A DNA stretch of 64,000 nucleotides from Anolis sagrei (taxonomy: Eukaryota; Chordata; Lepidosauria; Squamata; Anolidae): contig NC_090026.1 of NCBI RefSeq assembly GCF_037176765.1, forward strand, positions 134,251,252-134,315,251, in the 5' to 3' direction. The position numbers and the translations under genes were made by a program. The notes beneath the pieces are model-generated. The model was not told the origin of the DNA, did no database searches, and was given only the letters and a program-made list of their open reading frames with translations. Positions 10,340 to 20,869 of the stretch are shown piece by piece (position 1 is the first letter of the stretch; each line of letters starts with the position of its first letter).

Positions 10340-13300
10340 ACCCCATCTGGGTCAATTAGCATTAAGTTAATTCATCACCATCTCAGCCCCATAGGAGGGT
10401 GATTATATACCAGCTTGCACATTCCGGGCTTATATCGGTCGAGATACAGCACTTTATGATGAGAGCACTTTAAGGCGCCCGCCTGTGCCGCCAACCGCAT
10501 TAGCACTTTCGCCCCTTCCTAGCCCTCCGTGCCGCACCTTAGATACTGCACTTTAGCTACTGCACTTTAGCTACTATAGCGATTGCACTTTAGATCTAGC
10601 TCTTTATTGTGCACTTTATGAACTATTCTAGTGGTGTGGCCAGAACATCCAACACCGCCTGTATCGCTGTTATCTATGTGGTCCCCCATCCCCCTCTGTG
10701 TGTTATCCCTGTTACTATTGTATAGTGTGGGGGACAGGGGAGGAGGTGGGTTGGACCCTATAAATAAAAATGAGGTGGGGAGGGGGGTAGTGGGGAGGAA
10801 AGTAGATTGGCAAAGACCGGAAAGTCAAACAACGAATAAAGCTGGAAGTAAGACCTTGGCGTTAGACTGCGGCATGGAGGGGGGGAGGTGTTCCATGAGC
10901 CGAGGGGCCCCCATAGAGGTCGTGGTGGGAAGGAGGAGATGCGGGAAAAGGAGACCTCGAATTCGGCCTAATTCGGACTGCTTATCCATATTAACAACCC
11001 CCAACCGGTCTCCTAAGGTAAATTGGTGTAACCAGGTGAGCGGGCCCTCTGGTTTGAAGGTGGTGTTGTTGAACGCCAGATCTGTCAACGGAAAAACAAC
11101 TTGGATCCAGGATTTAATCCTGGAGGAGCGGGCAGATCTGGCGTGCATCACGGAGACCTGGCTGGATGAAGCGGGGGGCGTAAACCTCTCCCAGCTTTGT
11201 CCTCCAGGTTTCTCCGTGCAACACCAACCAAGAACCGGAGGACGGGGAGGCGGGGTCGCAGTGGTCTATAGAGATTCCATCCATCTGACCAGGAGCCCCA
11301 TCCTGCAGACCACAAATTTCGAATGCGTCCACCTGAGGGTGGGTGACCGGGACAGAATAGGGATTCTTGTAGTGTACCGTCCACCTCGCTGCACTACAGT
11401 CTCCCTGCCTGAGCTAGCGGGGGTGGTCTCGAGCCTGGTGGTGGAGTCCCAACGGCTTCTTGTGCTGGGGGACTTCAACATCCATGCCGAGGCGACCCTC
11501 ACAGGAGCGGCTCAGGACTTCATGTCTGCCATGGCAACCATGGGGCTGTCCCAACAAATAACTGGCCCCACCCACTGTGCTGGACACACATTGGACTTGG
11601 TTTTCTGCCAGGGATGGGAGCAAGGTGGCGGTGTGGAGGAGTTGTCCATCTCTCCGTTGCCATGGACCGACCACTTCCTGATCAGATTTAGGCTCACTGC
11701 GCCCCCTAACCTCCGCAAGGGTGGAGGACTCATTAAGATGGTCCGCCCCAGGAGGCTTATGGATCCGAACGGATTCCTGATGGCTCTTGGGGATTTTCCC
11801 GCCACCTCGGTAGGTGACCATGTCGAGGCCTTGGTCGCTCTCTGGAATGGGGAGATGACCAGGGCAATTGACAGGATCGCTCCGGAACGTCCCCTCTCAA
11901 GTAACCGAGCTAAACCAGCTCCTTGGTTCACTGAGGAGCTGGCAGCGATGAAGCGAAGGAAGAGGGAACTAGAGAGCGTGTGGCGCTCGGACCCAAATGA
12001 GCCAAATCGAGCACGGTTTGTGTCCTTTTTAAGGGCATATGCCGCGGCAATAAAAGCTGCAAAGAAAACTTTCTTTGCGGCCACTATTGCGTCTGCAAAA
12101 AACCGTCCGGCGGAGTTGTTTCGGATTGTCAGAGGTCTTTTAACTCCCCCTACCTCAGGTGGGAGCCCTGACAACTCGGACACGCGCTGTGAAGCATTTG
12201 CTCGGTTCTTTGCAGACAAAGTCGCTTTGATCCGTTCTGGGCTGGACGCCTCATTAAATGCAGTCTCTGTGGATGTGACACAAGCACCTGTTTGTCCTAT
12301 TTTGATGGATTCTTTTCAGTTTGTGAAGCCCGAGGATGTGGACAAGATACTTGGAGGAATGAGGCCTACCACGTCCATCCTAGACCCCTGCCCATCCTGG
12401 CTTCTGAAAGAGGCCAGAGGGGGATTGGCCGAGTGGGTAACGGTGGTGGTTAATGCCTCCCTTCGGGAAGGCACGATTCCAGCGAGCCTAAAACAGGCTA
12501 TTATAAAGCCGCTGTTGAAGAAACCATCACTGGACCCCACTAAATTTGACAACTTTCGGCCTGTTTCCAATCTTCCCTTCTTGGGCAAAGTCATGGAAAG
12601 CGTGGTGGCCTCACAACTCCAGGTATTCTTGAGAGACACGGATTATCTGGATCCGGCACAGTCTGGCTTCAGACCGGGGCATGGTACCGAGACGGTCTTG
12701 GTCGCCTTAGTGGATGATCTCCGCCGGGAGCTAGACAGGGGGAGTGTGTCCCTGTTGGTGCTCCTGGACCTCTCAGCGGCCTTCGATACCGTCGACCACG
12801 GTATTCTTCTGGGACGCCTTGCAGAGATGGGCCTTGGGGGCACCGCTTTGCGGTGGCTCCAGTCATTTCTGGAGGGTCGCACCCAGAAGGTGTCATTGGG
12901 GGACTCCTGTTCAACACCACAGCCTTTGACCTGTGGTGTTCCTCAGGGCTCCATACTGTCCCCCATGCTGTTTAATATCTACATGAAGCCGCTGGGTGAG
13001 ATCATCCGGAGTTTCGGGGTGCGGTGTCACCTGTACGCAGATGACGTCCAACTCTGTCACTCCTTCCCACCTGCTACTAAGGAGGCTGTCGAAGTCCTGA
13101 ACCGGTGCCTGGCCGCTGTGACGGTCTGGATGAGGGCGAACAAACTGAAATTAAATCCAGACAAGACAGAGGTAGTCCTGGTCAGTCGCAAGGCCGAACG
13201 GGGTATAGGGTTACAGCCTGTGCTGGACGGGGTCGCACTCCCCTTGAAGGCGCAGGTTCGCAGCTTGGGTGTGACCCTGGACTCATCGCTGAGCCTGGAT

Positions 13301-14115
13301 CCCCAGGTTTCAGCGGTGACCAGGGGAGCATTTGCACAGCTTCGGCTCGTGCGCCAGCTGCGCCCGTATCTTGGGAAGTCTGACTTGGCCACGGTGGTAC
13401 ACGCTTTGGTCACATCCCGCCTCGACTACTGCAACACTCTCTACGTGGGGCTGCCCTTGAAGACGGCCCGGAAGCTCCAGCTAGTCCAGCGCGCGGCAGC
13501 CATGTTGTTAACCGGAGCGGGACGCAGGGAGCGCACAACGCCCTTGCTGTCCCAGCTCCACTGGCTGCCGATCAGCTACCGGGCCCAATTCAAGGTGCTG
13601 GTGCTAACCTACAAAGCCCTAAACGGTTCCGGCCCAAAATACCTTGAGTACCGCATCTCGGCCTACCAGCCCACGAGGACCTTGAGATCATCCGGGGAGG
13701 CCCTTCTCTCGGTCCCGCCTGCCTCACAGGCACGCTTGGCGGGGACTAGAGAGCGGGCCTTCTCGGTGGTGGCCCCCCGGCTGTGGAACTCCCTCCTTGC
13801 TGAAATTAGACAGGCGCCCTCCCTCATGGCCTTCCGTAAGGGCCTGAAAACCTGGCTCTTCGAAAAGGCCTTTAATTAAGTGCTATGTTTTTGGTATGAC
13901 CACCGGAATGGACTATGACGACGAGATGGATTATGACCCAAACAAGACGAAGCGGATTTTTAGTTTAATTAGTTGTGTGTTAGTAAGATGTGTGTTATGA
14001 TCCTGATTACTGTAACTGTTGTCTTTATGTTCTATGTTCTGTACACCGCCACGAGTCGCCTCCGGGCTGAGAGTGGCGGTTAACAAATGCAAATAATAAA
14101 TAAATAAATAAATAA
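10340..14115 (+). mobile_element. Near full-length L2-type LINE with an intact ORF
   Basis: The element comprises a 5' UTR of about 330 bp, one long ORF and a 3' UTR ending in GCCACGAGTCGCCTCCGGGC and an (AAAT)n tail. It belongs to the L2/CR1 group of non-LTR retrotransposons, which copy themselves by nicking the target and reverse-transcribing their RNA in place. The 5' UTR holds seven GCACTTT(A/C) repeats plus one GCACCTTA variant between 10449 and 10618. No separate ORF1 was found. The AT-rich repeat on both sides shows where it landed. The open ORF indicates a young insertion. Confidence 0.88.
10676..13879 (+). CDS. L2-type endonuclease/reverse transcriptase ORF, unbroken
   Basis: About 1,067 codons run without a stop from the ATG at 10676 (the frame is closed by a TGA at 10619) to TAA. 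An N-terminal stretch of about 130 residues contains a hydrophobic run (PLCVLSLLLLYSV) and a basic region, with no known domain. The APE-type endonuclease follows: LLNARSV, ITETWLDE, GGVAVVYRD, VLGDFNIHAE (11464), HTLDLVF and the final TDHFL. The reverse transcriptase has LLDLSAAFDTVDH (motif A), GVPQGSILSP (motif B) and LYADDV (motif C, YADD at 13033-13044). The conserved L2 C-terminus follows (LDYCNTLYVGLP, LHWLPISYRAQFKVL, FSVVAPRLWNSLL). Every catalytic motif I looked for is present, so the protein could be active. An upstream ORF1 would be expected in some relatives but is absent. Confidence 0.92.
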   Translation: MWSPIPLCVLSLLLLYSVGDRGGGGLDPINKNEVGRGVVGRKVDWQRPESQTTNKAGSKTLALDCGMEGGRCSMSRGAPIEVVVGRRRCGKRRPRIRPNSDCLSILTTPNRSPKVNWCNQVSGPSGLKVVLLNARSVNGKTTWIQDLILEERADLACITETWLDEAGGVNLSQLCPPGFSVQHQPRTGGRGGGVAVVYRDSIHLTRSPILQTTNFECVHLRVGDRDRIGILVVYRPPRCTTVSLPELAGVVSSLVVESQRLLVLGDFNIHAEATLTGAAQDFMSAMATMGLSQQITGPTHCAGHTLDLVFCQGWEQGGGVEELSISPLPWTDHFLIRFRLTAPPNLRKGGGLIKMVRPRRLMDPNGFLMALGDFPATSVGDHVEALVALWNGEMTRAIDRIAPERPLSSNRAKPAPWFTEELAAMKRRKRELESVWRSDPNEPNRARFVSFLRAYAAAIKAAKKTFFAATIASAKNRPAELFRIVRGLLTPPTSGGSPDNSDTRCEAFARFFADKVALIRSGLDASLNAVSVDVTQAPVCPILMDSFQFVKPEDVDKILGGMRPTTSILDPCPSWLLKEARGGLAEWVTVVVNASLREGTIPASLKQAIIKPLLKKPSLDPTKFDNFRPVSNLPFLGKVMESVVASQLQVFLRDTDYLDPAQSGFRPGHGTETVLVALVDDLRRELDRGSVSLLVLLDLSAAFDTVDHGILLGRLAEMGLGGTALRWLQSFLEGRTQKVSLGDSCSTPQPLTCGVPQGSILSPMLFNIYMKPLGEIIRSFGVRCHLYADDVQLCHSFPPATKEAVEVLNRCLAAVTVWMRANKLKLNPDKTEVVLVSRKAERGIGLQPVLDGVALPLKAQVRSLGVTLDSSLSLDPQVSAVTRGAFAQLRLVRQLRPYLGKSDLATVVHALVTSRLDYCNTLYVGLPLKTARKLQLVQRAAAMLLTGAGRRERTTPLLSQLHWLPISYRAQFKVLVLTYKALNGSGPKYLEYRISAYQPTRTLRSSGEALLSVPPASQARLAGTRERAFSVVAPRLWNSLLAEIRQAPSLMAFRKGLKTWLFEKAFN

Positions 14116-14295
14116 CATTTTAATTAATATTCTTATAGTTTTATCCACAAATATTTTTATGAATATTGTTGTTGGTATCTTTAGGAATATTTTTGTGAAT
14201 AATTTTCTGCAAATACTTATACAGATATTTAGACAATGCTTTTGTGAATATCTTTATTATCTCTTGTGATTTTTTTTCAAATATTTTGTGAGTAT
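14116..14295. repeat. AT-rich degenerate tandem repeat, middle block
   Basis: It has the same AATATTTTTGTGAATA-like composition as 9971-10335 and lies between the two L2 insertions. Confidence 0.7.
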
Positions 14296-16722
14296 CATTA
14301 CCTTCGCAGGGGTGGTGGACCCATTAGAATGGTCCGCCCCAGGAGACTGATGGATCCAAATGGTTTCCTGATGGCTCTTGGGGATTTTTCCACCTCCTTG
14401 GCTAGCGATACTGTCGATGCTCTGGTCTCTGGCTGGAATAGGGAGTTGACCAGGGCAATTGACACTATCGCTCCGGAACGCCCCCTCTCGAGTAACCGAG
14501 CTAAACCAGCTTCTTGGTTTACTGAGGAGCTGGCAGCAATGAAGCGAAAGAAGAGGAGGCTAGAGTGCGTGTGGCGCCAGAATCCCACCAATCTAGCTCA
14601 AACACACCTGAATGCCTTTTTAAGGTCCTACGGTGTGGCAATAGAGGCAGCTCAGAAAACATTCATCACAGCCAATATTGCATCAGCGAAGAATCGTCCA
14701 GCCGAGCTTTTCCGAGTTGTCAGGGGCCTGTTAAACCCGCCGAAAAGCGAGGCCCCGGATAACTCGGTGGCTCGCTGTGAAGCATTTGCTCGATCCTTCG
14801 CGGATAAAATTGAGCGGATTCGGTCTGGCTTCGACGTCATGTTAACGGCAGTCTCTGGGGATGTAACGAGAGCATCTGCTTGTCCAGTTTTGTTGGATTC
14901 ATTTCAATTGGTTCAGCTTGAGGATGTGGACAGGATCCTTGGAGAGGTGCGACCCACCACATGCATCCTAGACCCCTGTCCTTCCTGGCTGATCAAGGAA
15001 GCCAGAGGGGGTTTGGCAGGGTGGGTGAAGGTGATGGTTAATACCTCCTTACAGAAAGGAGAGTTTCCAGCGAGCTTAAAGCAAGCTATTATAAAACCGC
15101 TGTTGAAGAAACCATCACTGGATCCCACTCAATTTGACAACTATCGGCCAGTTTCCAATCTCCCCTACTTGGGCAAAGTCATGGAACGTGTGGTGGCAAC
15201 ACAACTCCAGGGGTTTCTGGTAGACACTGATTATCTTGATCCGGCACAGTCTGGCTTTAGGCCGGGAAATGGAACTGAGACAGCTTTGGTCGCCTTGGTA
15301 GATGATCTGCGCAGGGAACTAGACAGGGGGAGTGTGTCCCTGTTGGTTCTGCTGGACCTCTCAGCGGCCTTCGATACCGTCGATCACGGTATCCTTCTGG
15401 GCCGCCTCATGGACATGGGGCTCGGAGGCACTGCTTTGCGGTGGCTCCGATCCTTCCTTGAGGGACGGACCCAGAAGGTGTTATTGGGTGACACCTGTTC
15501 GGCCCCACAACCGTTGTTGTGTGGAGTCCCACAGGGTTCAATCTTGTCCCCGATGTTATTTAACATCTACATGAAGCCGTTGGGAGAGATCATTCGGAGT
15601 TTCGGACTAAGATGCTATCTCTATGCAGATGACGTCCAAATCTGTCACTCCTTCTCACCTGTCACCAAGGAGGCTGTCCAGACCTTGAACCGGTGTTTAG
15701 CCGCTGTATCGGACTGGATGAGAGCTAACAAATTGAAATTGAATCCAGACAAGACAGAGGTCCTACTGGTCAGTCGGAAGGCCGAACAGGGTATAGGGTT
15801 ACAGCCTGTGTTAGACGGGGTTACACTCCCCCTGAAGACGCAGGTTCGCAGCTTGGGAGTGATCCTGGACTCACCGCTGAGCCTGGAACCCCAGGTCTCA
15901 GCGGTGGCCGGGAGAGCTTTCGCACAATTAAAACTTGTGCGCCAGCTGCGCCCGTACCTTGGGAAGTCGGATCTGGCCACGGTGGTCCACGCTCTCGTCA
16001 CATCCCGGCTGGATTACTGCAACGCACTCTACGTGGGGTTGCCTTTAAAGACTGCTCGGAAACTACAACTAGTCCAGCGAGAAGCAGCCAGGTTGCTCAC
16101 CGGAGCGACGTACAGGGAGCACACCACCCCCCTGTTGCGTCAGCTCCACTGGCTGCCAATCCAATTCCGAGCAGAATTTAAAGTGCTGGTTTTGACCTAT
16201 AAAACCCTATACGGCTCCGGCCCAGTGTATTTGTCCAAACGGATCTCCCTCTACATCCCACCTCGAAGTTTAAGATCTTCTGGGGAGGCCCTGCTCTCGA
16301 CCCCGCCAGTCTCTCAAGCGAGGCTGGCGGGGACGAGGAGCAGGGCCTTCTCAGTGGCGGCCCCCCGCCTGTGGAACTCACTCCCCGGGGAGATTAGATC
16401 GGCGACCTCCCTCCTAGCATTTAGGAAAAGACTAAAGACCTGGATGTGGGACCAAGCTTTTGGTCACTCTGATAATTAACTTAAGGACCTGGAAATAGAC
16501 AAAGACAAACGGAGTAGAACGGACTTATGGACTCTGATATATGGACCCTGACATGAGATTGTTTTAGGTTTTTAGGATTTTACTATGTACTGATGTTTTA
16601 ATTTAATGTGTTGAATTGTTATTTTTGTATTACTTGTTGTGTGTTCGGGCATCTAATTGTGCCCTCCCCTGTAAGCCGCCCTGAGTCCCCCCCGGGGTGA
16701 GAAGGGCGGGGTATAAGTGAAA

Positions 16723-16753
<31 letters not shown>
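14296..16753 (+). mobile_element. 5'-truncated L2-type LINE with a long open frame
   Basis: The copy starts inside the ORF, just after the endonuclease, at the segment GGGPIRMVRPRRLMDPNG. It stays open for about 720 codons to the TAA at 16477-16479, through LLDLSAAFDTVDH, GVPQGSILSP, LYADDV and the L2 C-terminus (ending FGHSDN). The 3' UTR ends in GTAAGCCGCCCTGAGTCCCC and a long (AAAT)n tail. Protein identity with the neighbouring copy is high but the 3' UTRs differ, so the two are related subfamilies rather than a duplication. Lack of the endonuclease makes it non-autonomous. Confidence 0.9.
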
Positions 16754-16857
16754 ATATATTTCTGTGAACACAAATGCATATGTACATACATAAACATACA
16801 CATATGGAGGGTGTGCATGTATGGGGTATATATATTTCTCTCTGTGTGTGTGTGTAT

Positions 16858-16990
16858 AGTGCAGTGCTATGGAATCATGGGAGTTGTAGTTTTGCTAGGT
16901 CTTTAGCCTTCTCTGCCAAATAATCTTAGTGTTAGATACTTTTCTCCAAGATTGTTTTGCAGAGAAGGCTGAAGGCCTAGTGAGGTGTTT
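16858..16990. mobile_element. hAT-like MITE fragment (palindromic)
   Basis: The two halves are near-inverted: GCTAGGTCTTTAGCCTTCTC near the start and GCAGAGAAGGCTGAAGGCCT near the end, with GGGAGTTGTAGTTTTG beside them. The same signature is common in lizard non-autonomous DNA transposons. Terminal repeats are not intact, so boundaries are approximate. Confidence 0.45.
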
Positions 16991-17239
16991 TGAAAGTCAA
17001 ACCTCTCTCATTCAATTCTCATACAAGTCTCTCTCTCCAGTATCACACTAGCATATATATTTAAATAATACAGTGCTCAGCCACAACTACGCTACACACA
17101 CCTCTACTATTTACTCTCCTTATAGCCCAGTTCTTTTGGGTGTGGTGTGTTCCACATATATTTAATGGTGGCAGTGGTGGGATAATAAAATATAGGTCCC
17201 TCCTGCCCGAAAATTCTTTACTGTATTTCCCTGGATGCT

Positions 17240-18269
17240 GGTGGTTGTGTCTCAGTGGCCATGGTAGTCCATGCTTTAGTCACATCCCATTTGGACTACT
17301 GCAACACTCTCTACGTGGTGCTGCTTTTGAAGATAGTTTGGAAGCTGCAATTAGTGCAGGGATCGGCAGCCAGATTGCTAGCCGGAGCGCCATACCGTGA
17401 GAGGACAACTCCCATGCTGGGGCAGCTCCACTGGCTGCTGATCCGCTTCCAGGCTAAATACAAAGTAGGTTCTTGTAGGTTTTTTCGGGCTATAGAGCCA
17501 TGTTCTAGAGGCATTTCTCCTGACGTTTCGCCTGCATCTATGGCAAGCATCCTCAGAGGTGTGAGGTCTATAGCCCGAAAAAACCCACAAGAACCTAGTG
17601 ATTCCAGCCATGAAAGCCTTCGACAATACATTAAATACAAAATGCTGGTCGTTACCTAGAAAGCCTTAAACGGTTCAGGCCCAGACTTTGCAGAGCCTCA
17701 TGTCCATATACAAAGCGGCCTGAGCCTTGTGATCCGCAGAGGAGGCCCTGCTCTCGGTCCCACCCCTGTGTCAAGAGTGGCTGGTGGGACTGAGAGACGG
17801 GGCCTTCTCCGTGATCACTCCTTTCCTCTGGAACTCCCTCCCAAAAGAATTTTAAACTTCTCCCTCTCTCCTCGCTTTTAGAAAACTGCTGAAAACCCAC
17901 TTGTGCCCTTTGATGTATGGAGAGGAGGGAGACTAATATGCCCGGCTTATACTTTCGCCTAGATAGGTTAAACCTTGTCTAGAGACTGGATCTGACTTCA
18001 GACCGCTGCTTGTGGCATAACATGTCACCTTTTTGTAAGGGTTCCAGCTATCATTCTCAGTTGCCTTTATTTAGTGTCAAATGTATATTAACTCTTATAA
18101 CCATATAGGTTATTTACGTTTGTATTGTTGCATGACTTGTTTGTTACTAAGTTTTAGAGTTAGGCTGCTTTTATGTGGTTTGTTCTGATGTTCTCCTGTT
18201 TTGAATGTTTGCCATACAGGTTGGAAACCACGCTGGGTCCCTTTGGGGAGATTGGGCAGTCTACAAATA

Positions 18270-18310
<41 letters not shown>
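17240..18310 (+). mobile_element. L2-type LINE C-terminus and 3' UTR, split by a Penelope-derived unit
   Basis: Before the break the translation is VVHALVTSHLDYCNTLY then LHWLLIRFQAKYK. After the break the frame resumes with ALNGSG and decays. The piece ends in an (ATT)n tail at 18267-18310, about 120 bp before the splice acceptor of ZNF-B. The unit at 17465-17631 interrupts it. Confidence 0.75.
17465..17631. mobile_element. Palindromic Penelope-derived non-autonomous unit
   Basis: This 167-bp insert is flanked by a perfect 10-bp direct repeat TAAATACAAA (17455-17464 and 17632-17641). One end reads CTTGTAGGTTTTTTCGGGCT and near the other its inverse AGCCCGAAAAAACCCACAAG occurs, followed by TGATTCCAGCCATGAAAGCC. 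The centre carries CTCCTGACGTTTCGCCTGC, the 3' signature of the window's Penelope-like family. Close relatives sit at 47523-47820 and 50484-50742. Confidence 0.8.
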
Positions 18311-18313
<3 letters not shown>

Positions 18314-18433
18314 CCTCTGTGTCTTGGTATTTCCGTGGTCAACATGATCCACGGAGGCAAAAGAGGATAATTTTTGTGTTCAAGGAGGTTTGGGGCTTCA
18401 TGTTTAACCCTTTGCTTCTTCTTTCTTGACCAG

Positions 18434-18707
18434 GGACGTGTGGGTTTCTGGAGCCGCCCCGGCATGATGAGAAACAAACCGGCTGACAGATGGCCAGCCT
18501 CGGTAGAAAAGTCCCCAGAAGAGCCTCCCCTACACTCTGAGGCATAGAGTTCCTCTGCTGAGCAGCTTTTACAGTCAGGAAGTTCTTCCTAATGTTCAGA
18601 AGGAATCACCTTTTCTTCGATTTGAAACCATTGCTGCAAGTAATCAGAAATGGAAAGAGAAGTGACGGGTGTCCATGTTACAATTAAAGGTACATAGCGT
18701 TGTCAAC
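18434..18707 (+). other. Start of the ZNF-B terminal exon, carrying an old CR1 piece
   Basis: A splice acceptor (CTTTCTTGACCAG, AG at 18432-18433) has counterparts before ZNF-C (TTCCTTGACCAG) and ZNF-D (CTTTCTTGAGCAG). Between it and the fingers lies a diverged minus-strand CR1 3' end (about 18480-18640). The same CR1 piece occurs at the same place before ZNF-D. A TGA interrupts the finger frame at about 18654, upstream of the ATG at 18708. Confidence 0.55.
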
Positions 18708-20162
18708 ATGGAGGAGAAAGCACATAAATGTACTGAATGCGGAAAGAGGTTTAGGTGGCACGCATATCTGAAAATACATCAAAGGACTCACACTGGAGAG
18801 AAACCCTATAAATGCCTGGCGTGTGGACAGAGCTTCACTCATAGTTCAGGTCTACGATCACATCAATGGATTCACACTGGGTAGAAACCCTATAAGTGCC
18901 TGGAGTGTGGACAGAGCTTCACTCGTAGTTCACATCTACGTTCACATCAAAGGACTCACACTGGGGAGAAACCCTATAAATGCCTAGAGTGTGGACAGAG
19001 CTTCACTCAGAGTGGACATTTACGTTCACATCAAAGGACTCACACTGGGGAGAAACCCTATAAATGCCTTGAATGTGGACAGAGCTTCACTCATAGTTCA
19101 GGTCTACAATCACATCAAAGGACTCACACTGGGGAGAAGCCTTATAACTGCCTGGAGTGTGAAAAGAGTTTCGCTCGGAGGGGAACTCTACGTTCACATC
19201 AAAGGACTCACACTGGAGAGAAACCCTATAACTGCCTAGAGTGTGGACAGAGCTTCACTGAGAGTGGACGTCTACGTAAACATCAAAGGATTCACACTGG
19301 GGAGAAACCCTTTAAATGCCTGGAGTGCGGACAGAGCTTCACTGAGAGTGGAAATCTACGTTCACATCAAAGGACTCACACTGGGGAGAAACCCTATAAA
19401 TGCCTTGAATGTGGACATAGCTTCACTCATAGTGGAAGTCTACGTAAACATCAAAGGACTCACACTGGGGAGAAACCCTATAAATGCCTGGAGTGTGGAC
19501 AGAGCTTCACGGAGAGTGGAAATCTACGTAACCATCAGAGAACTCACACAGTGGAAAAACCCTTCAAATGCCTGGAGTGTGCACAGAGCTTCACGTGTAG
19601 TTCAGTTCTACGTTCACATCAAAGGATTCACACTGGGGAGAAACCCTTGAAATGCTTGGAGTGTGGGCAGAGTTTTGCTGAGCGTGGAAGTCTACGTAAC
19701 CATCAAATAACTCATACTGGGGAGAAACCCTATAAGTGCCTGGAGTGTGGACAGAGCTTCACTTGGAGTTCACATCTACGATTACATCAAAGGACTCACA
19801 CTGGGGAAAAACCCTATAAATGCCTAGAGTGTGGACAGAGCTTCACTCGGAGAGAAAGTCTACATTCACATCAAAGGATTCACACTGGAGAGAAACCCTA
19901 TGAATGCCTGGAATGTGGAAAGAGCTTCACTGCGAGTGGAAGTCTACATAAACATCAAAGGACTCACACTGGGGAGAAACCCTATAATTGCCGGGAGTGT
20001 GAAAAGAGTTTTGCTCAGAGTGGAAATCTACGTTCACATCAAAGGACTCACACTGGGGAGGGACCCTATGAATGCTTGGAGTGTGGACAGAGCTTTACTC
20101 AGAGTGCACATCTACGTTCACATAAATTACTCACACTGGGGAGAAGCCCTATAAAGACATAG
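18708..20162 (+). pseudogene. C2H2 zinc-finger gene ZNF-B, array cut by one early stop
   Basis: The ATG at 18708 (MEEKAHKC) follows a leader, VSMLQLKVHSVVN, shared with ZNF-C and ZNF-D. Fingers 1 and 2 are complete up to a TAG at 18882-18884, which sits where the linker should read HTGEKP. The same frame then stays fully open to 20162 with 15 more fingers of the CLECGQSF type, the last one shifted ([10 protein letters not shown]). Fingers 6 and 16 have CEKSF in place of CGQSF. As written the gene encodes only two fingers. Because the other 425 codons are clean, the stop is either very recent, polymorphic or a sequence error. A terminal finger and 3' UTR displaced by CR1 follow at 20665-20860. 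Without upstream exons its effector domain is unknown. Confidence 0.9.
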
Positions 20163-20665
20163 CATATAGAACCATAGCATTAAAGAGTTGGAAGAGTCCA
20201 CATGGGCCATCTAATCTAACCCTGCTGTGCTTTTATATGATTTTATGGCTTTAACTAAAATTGTTTTTGGTTAAATATTCATGATGTTTAATACTGTTTG
20301 TATAGATGTATATTTGAAGTTATATTGCAATGCTTTTAATTCGTGATGCTTTGAGTCTCCATATAGAGAGAAAAAGTGGGACATAAATAAGCATAATGAT
20401 GAGGGCCATGTATAAATGTATAAATATGTGAGAGGAAGTCCTAGGGAGGAGGGAGCAAGCTTCCTTTCTGCTGCCCTGGAGTGGAACTCTCTGCCCCGGA
20501 GGGAGGGAGTGTGGTGGAGGCTCCTCCTTTGGAGGCTTTTCAACAGTGCCTGGATGGCCATCTATCAGGGGTGCTTTGAATGCAATTTTCCTACTTCTTG
20601 GCAGAGTGGGATTGGATTAGATGGCCCACTAGGTCTATTCCCACTCTGTGATTCTAAGAGCTGCT
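20163..20665. mobile_element. CR1 LINE fragments that split the ZNF-B 3' end
   Basis: A minus-strand CR1 tail (20165-20232, AAGAGTTGGAAGAGTCCACA) is followed by a plus-strand CR1 3' end (20385-20665) encoding MYKYVRGS-like sequence and then WNSLP. An internal deletion joins CTGCCCTGGAG directly to TGGAACTCTCTGCC. The AT-rich sequence between 20233 and 20384 is unassigned. Confidence 0.75.
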
Positions 20666-20865
20666 CTAAGAGTTTAATTCTACATAGACATAGAATTCAC
20701 ATGGGAGGGAACAGTGGCCCTTGGCCCCAGAGAGAGAGAGAGAGAGTCTCTAAGACTGAGTTTTCCAAACCTTTCATGTTGACGACACTTTTGACATGCA
20801 TCCTTTTATGACACGGTAATTCATTTTAGCTAAACAGAGGCTAAATCAACCCCACATAATTCGAT
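20666..20865 (+). pseudogene. Detached terminal finger and 3' UTR of ZNF-B
   Basis: The translation LILHRHRIHMGGN matches the C-terminal finger of ZNF-D (SYLHRQRIHIGGN). The following bases align with 826-926 behind ZNF-A. An (AG)n run lies at 20727-20745. This piece was continuous with the finger array before the CR1 insertions. Confidence 0.7.
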
Positions 20866-20869
20866 CTCT

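Noticed and set aside
12643-12920. Minus-strand frames inside the L2 ORF
   Set aside because: They are antisense shadows of a constrained reverse transcriptase frame.
18267-18310. (ATT)n as an independent microsatellite
   Set aside because: It is the 3' tail of the L2 fragment ending there; similar tails end other L2 copies.
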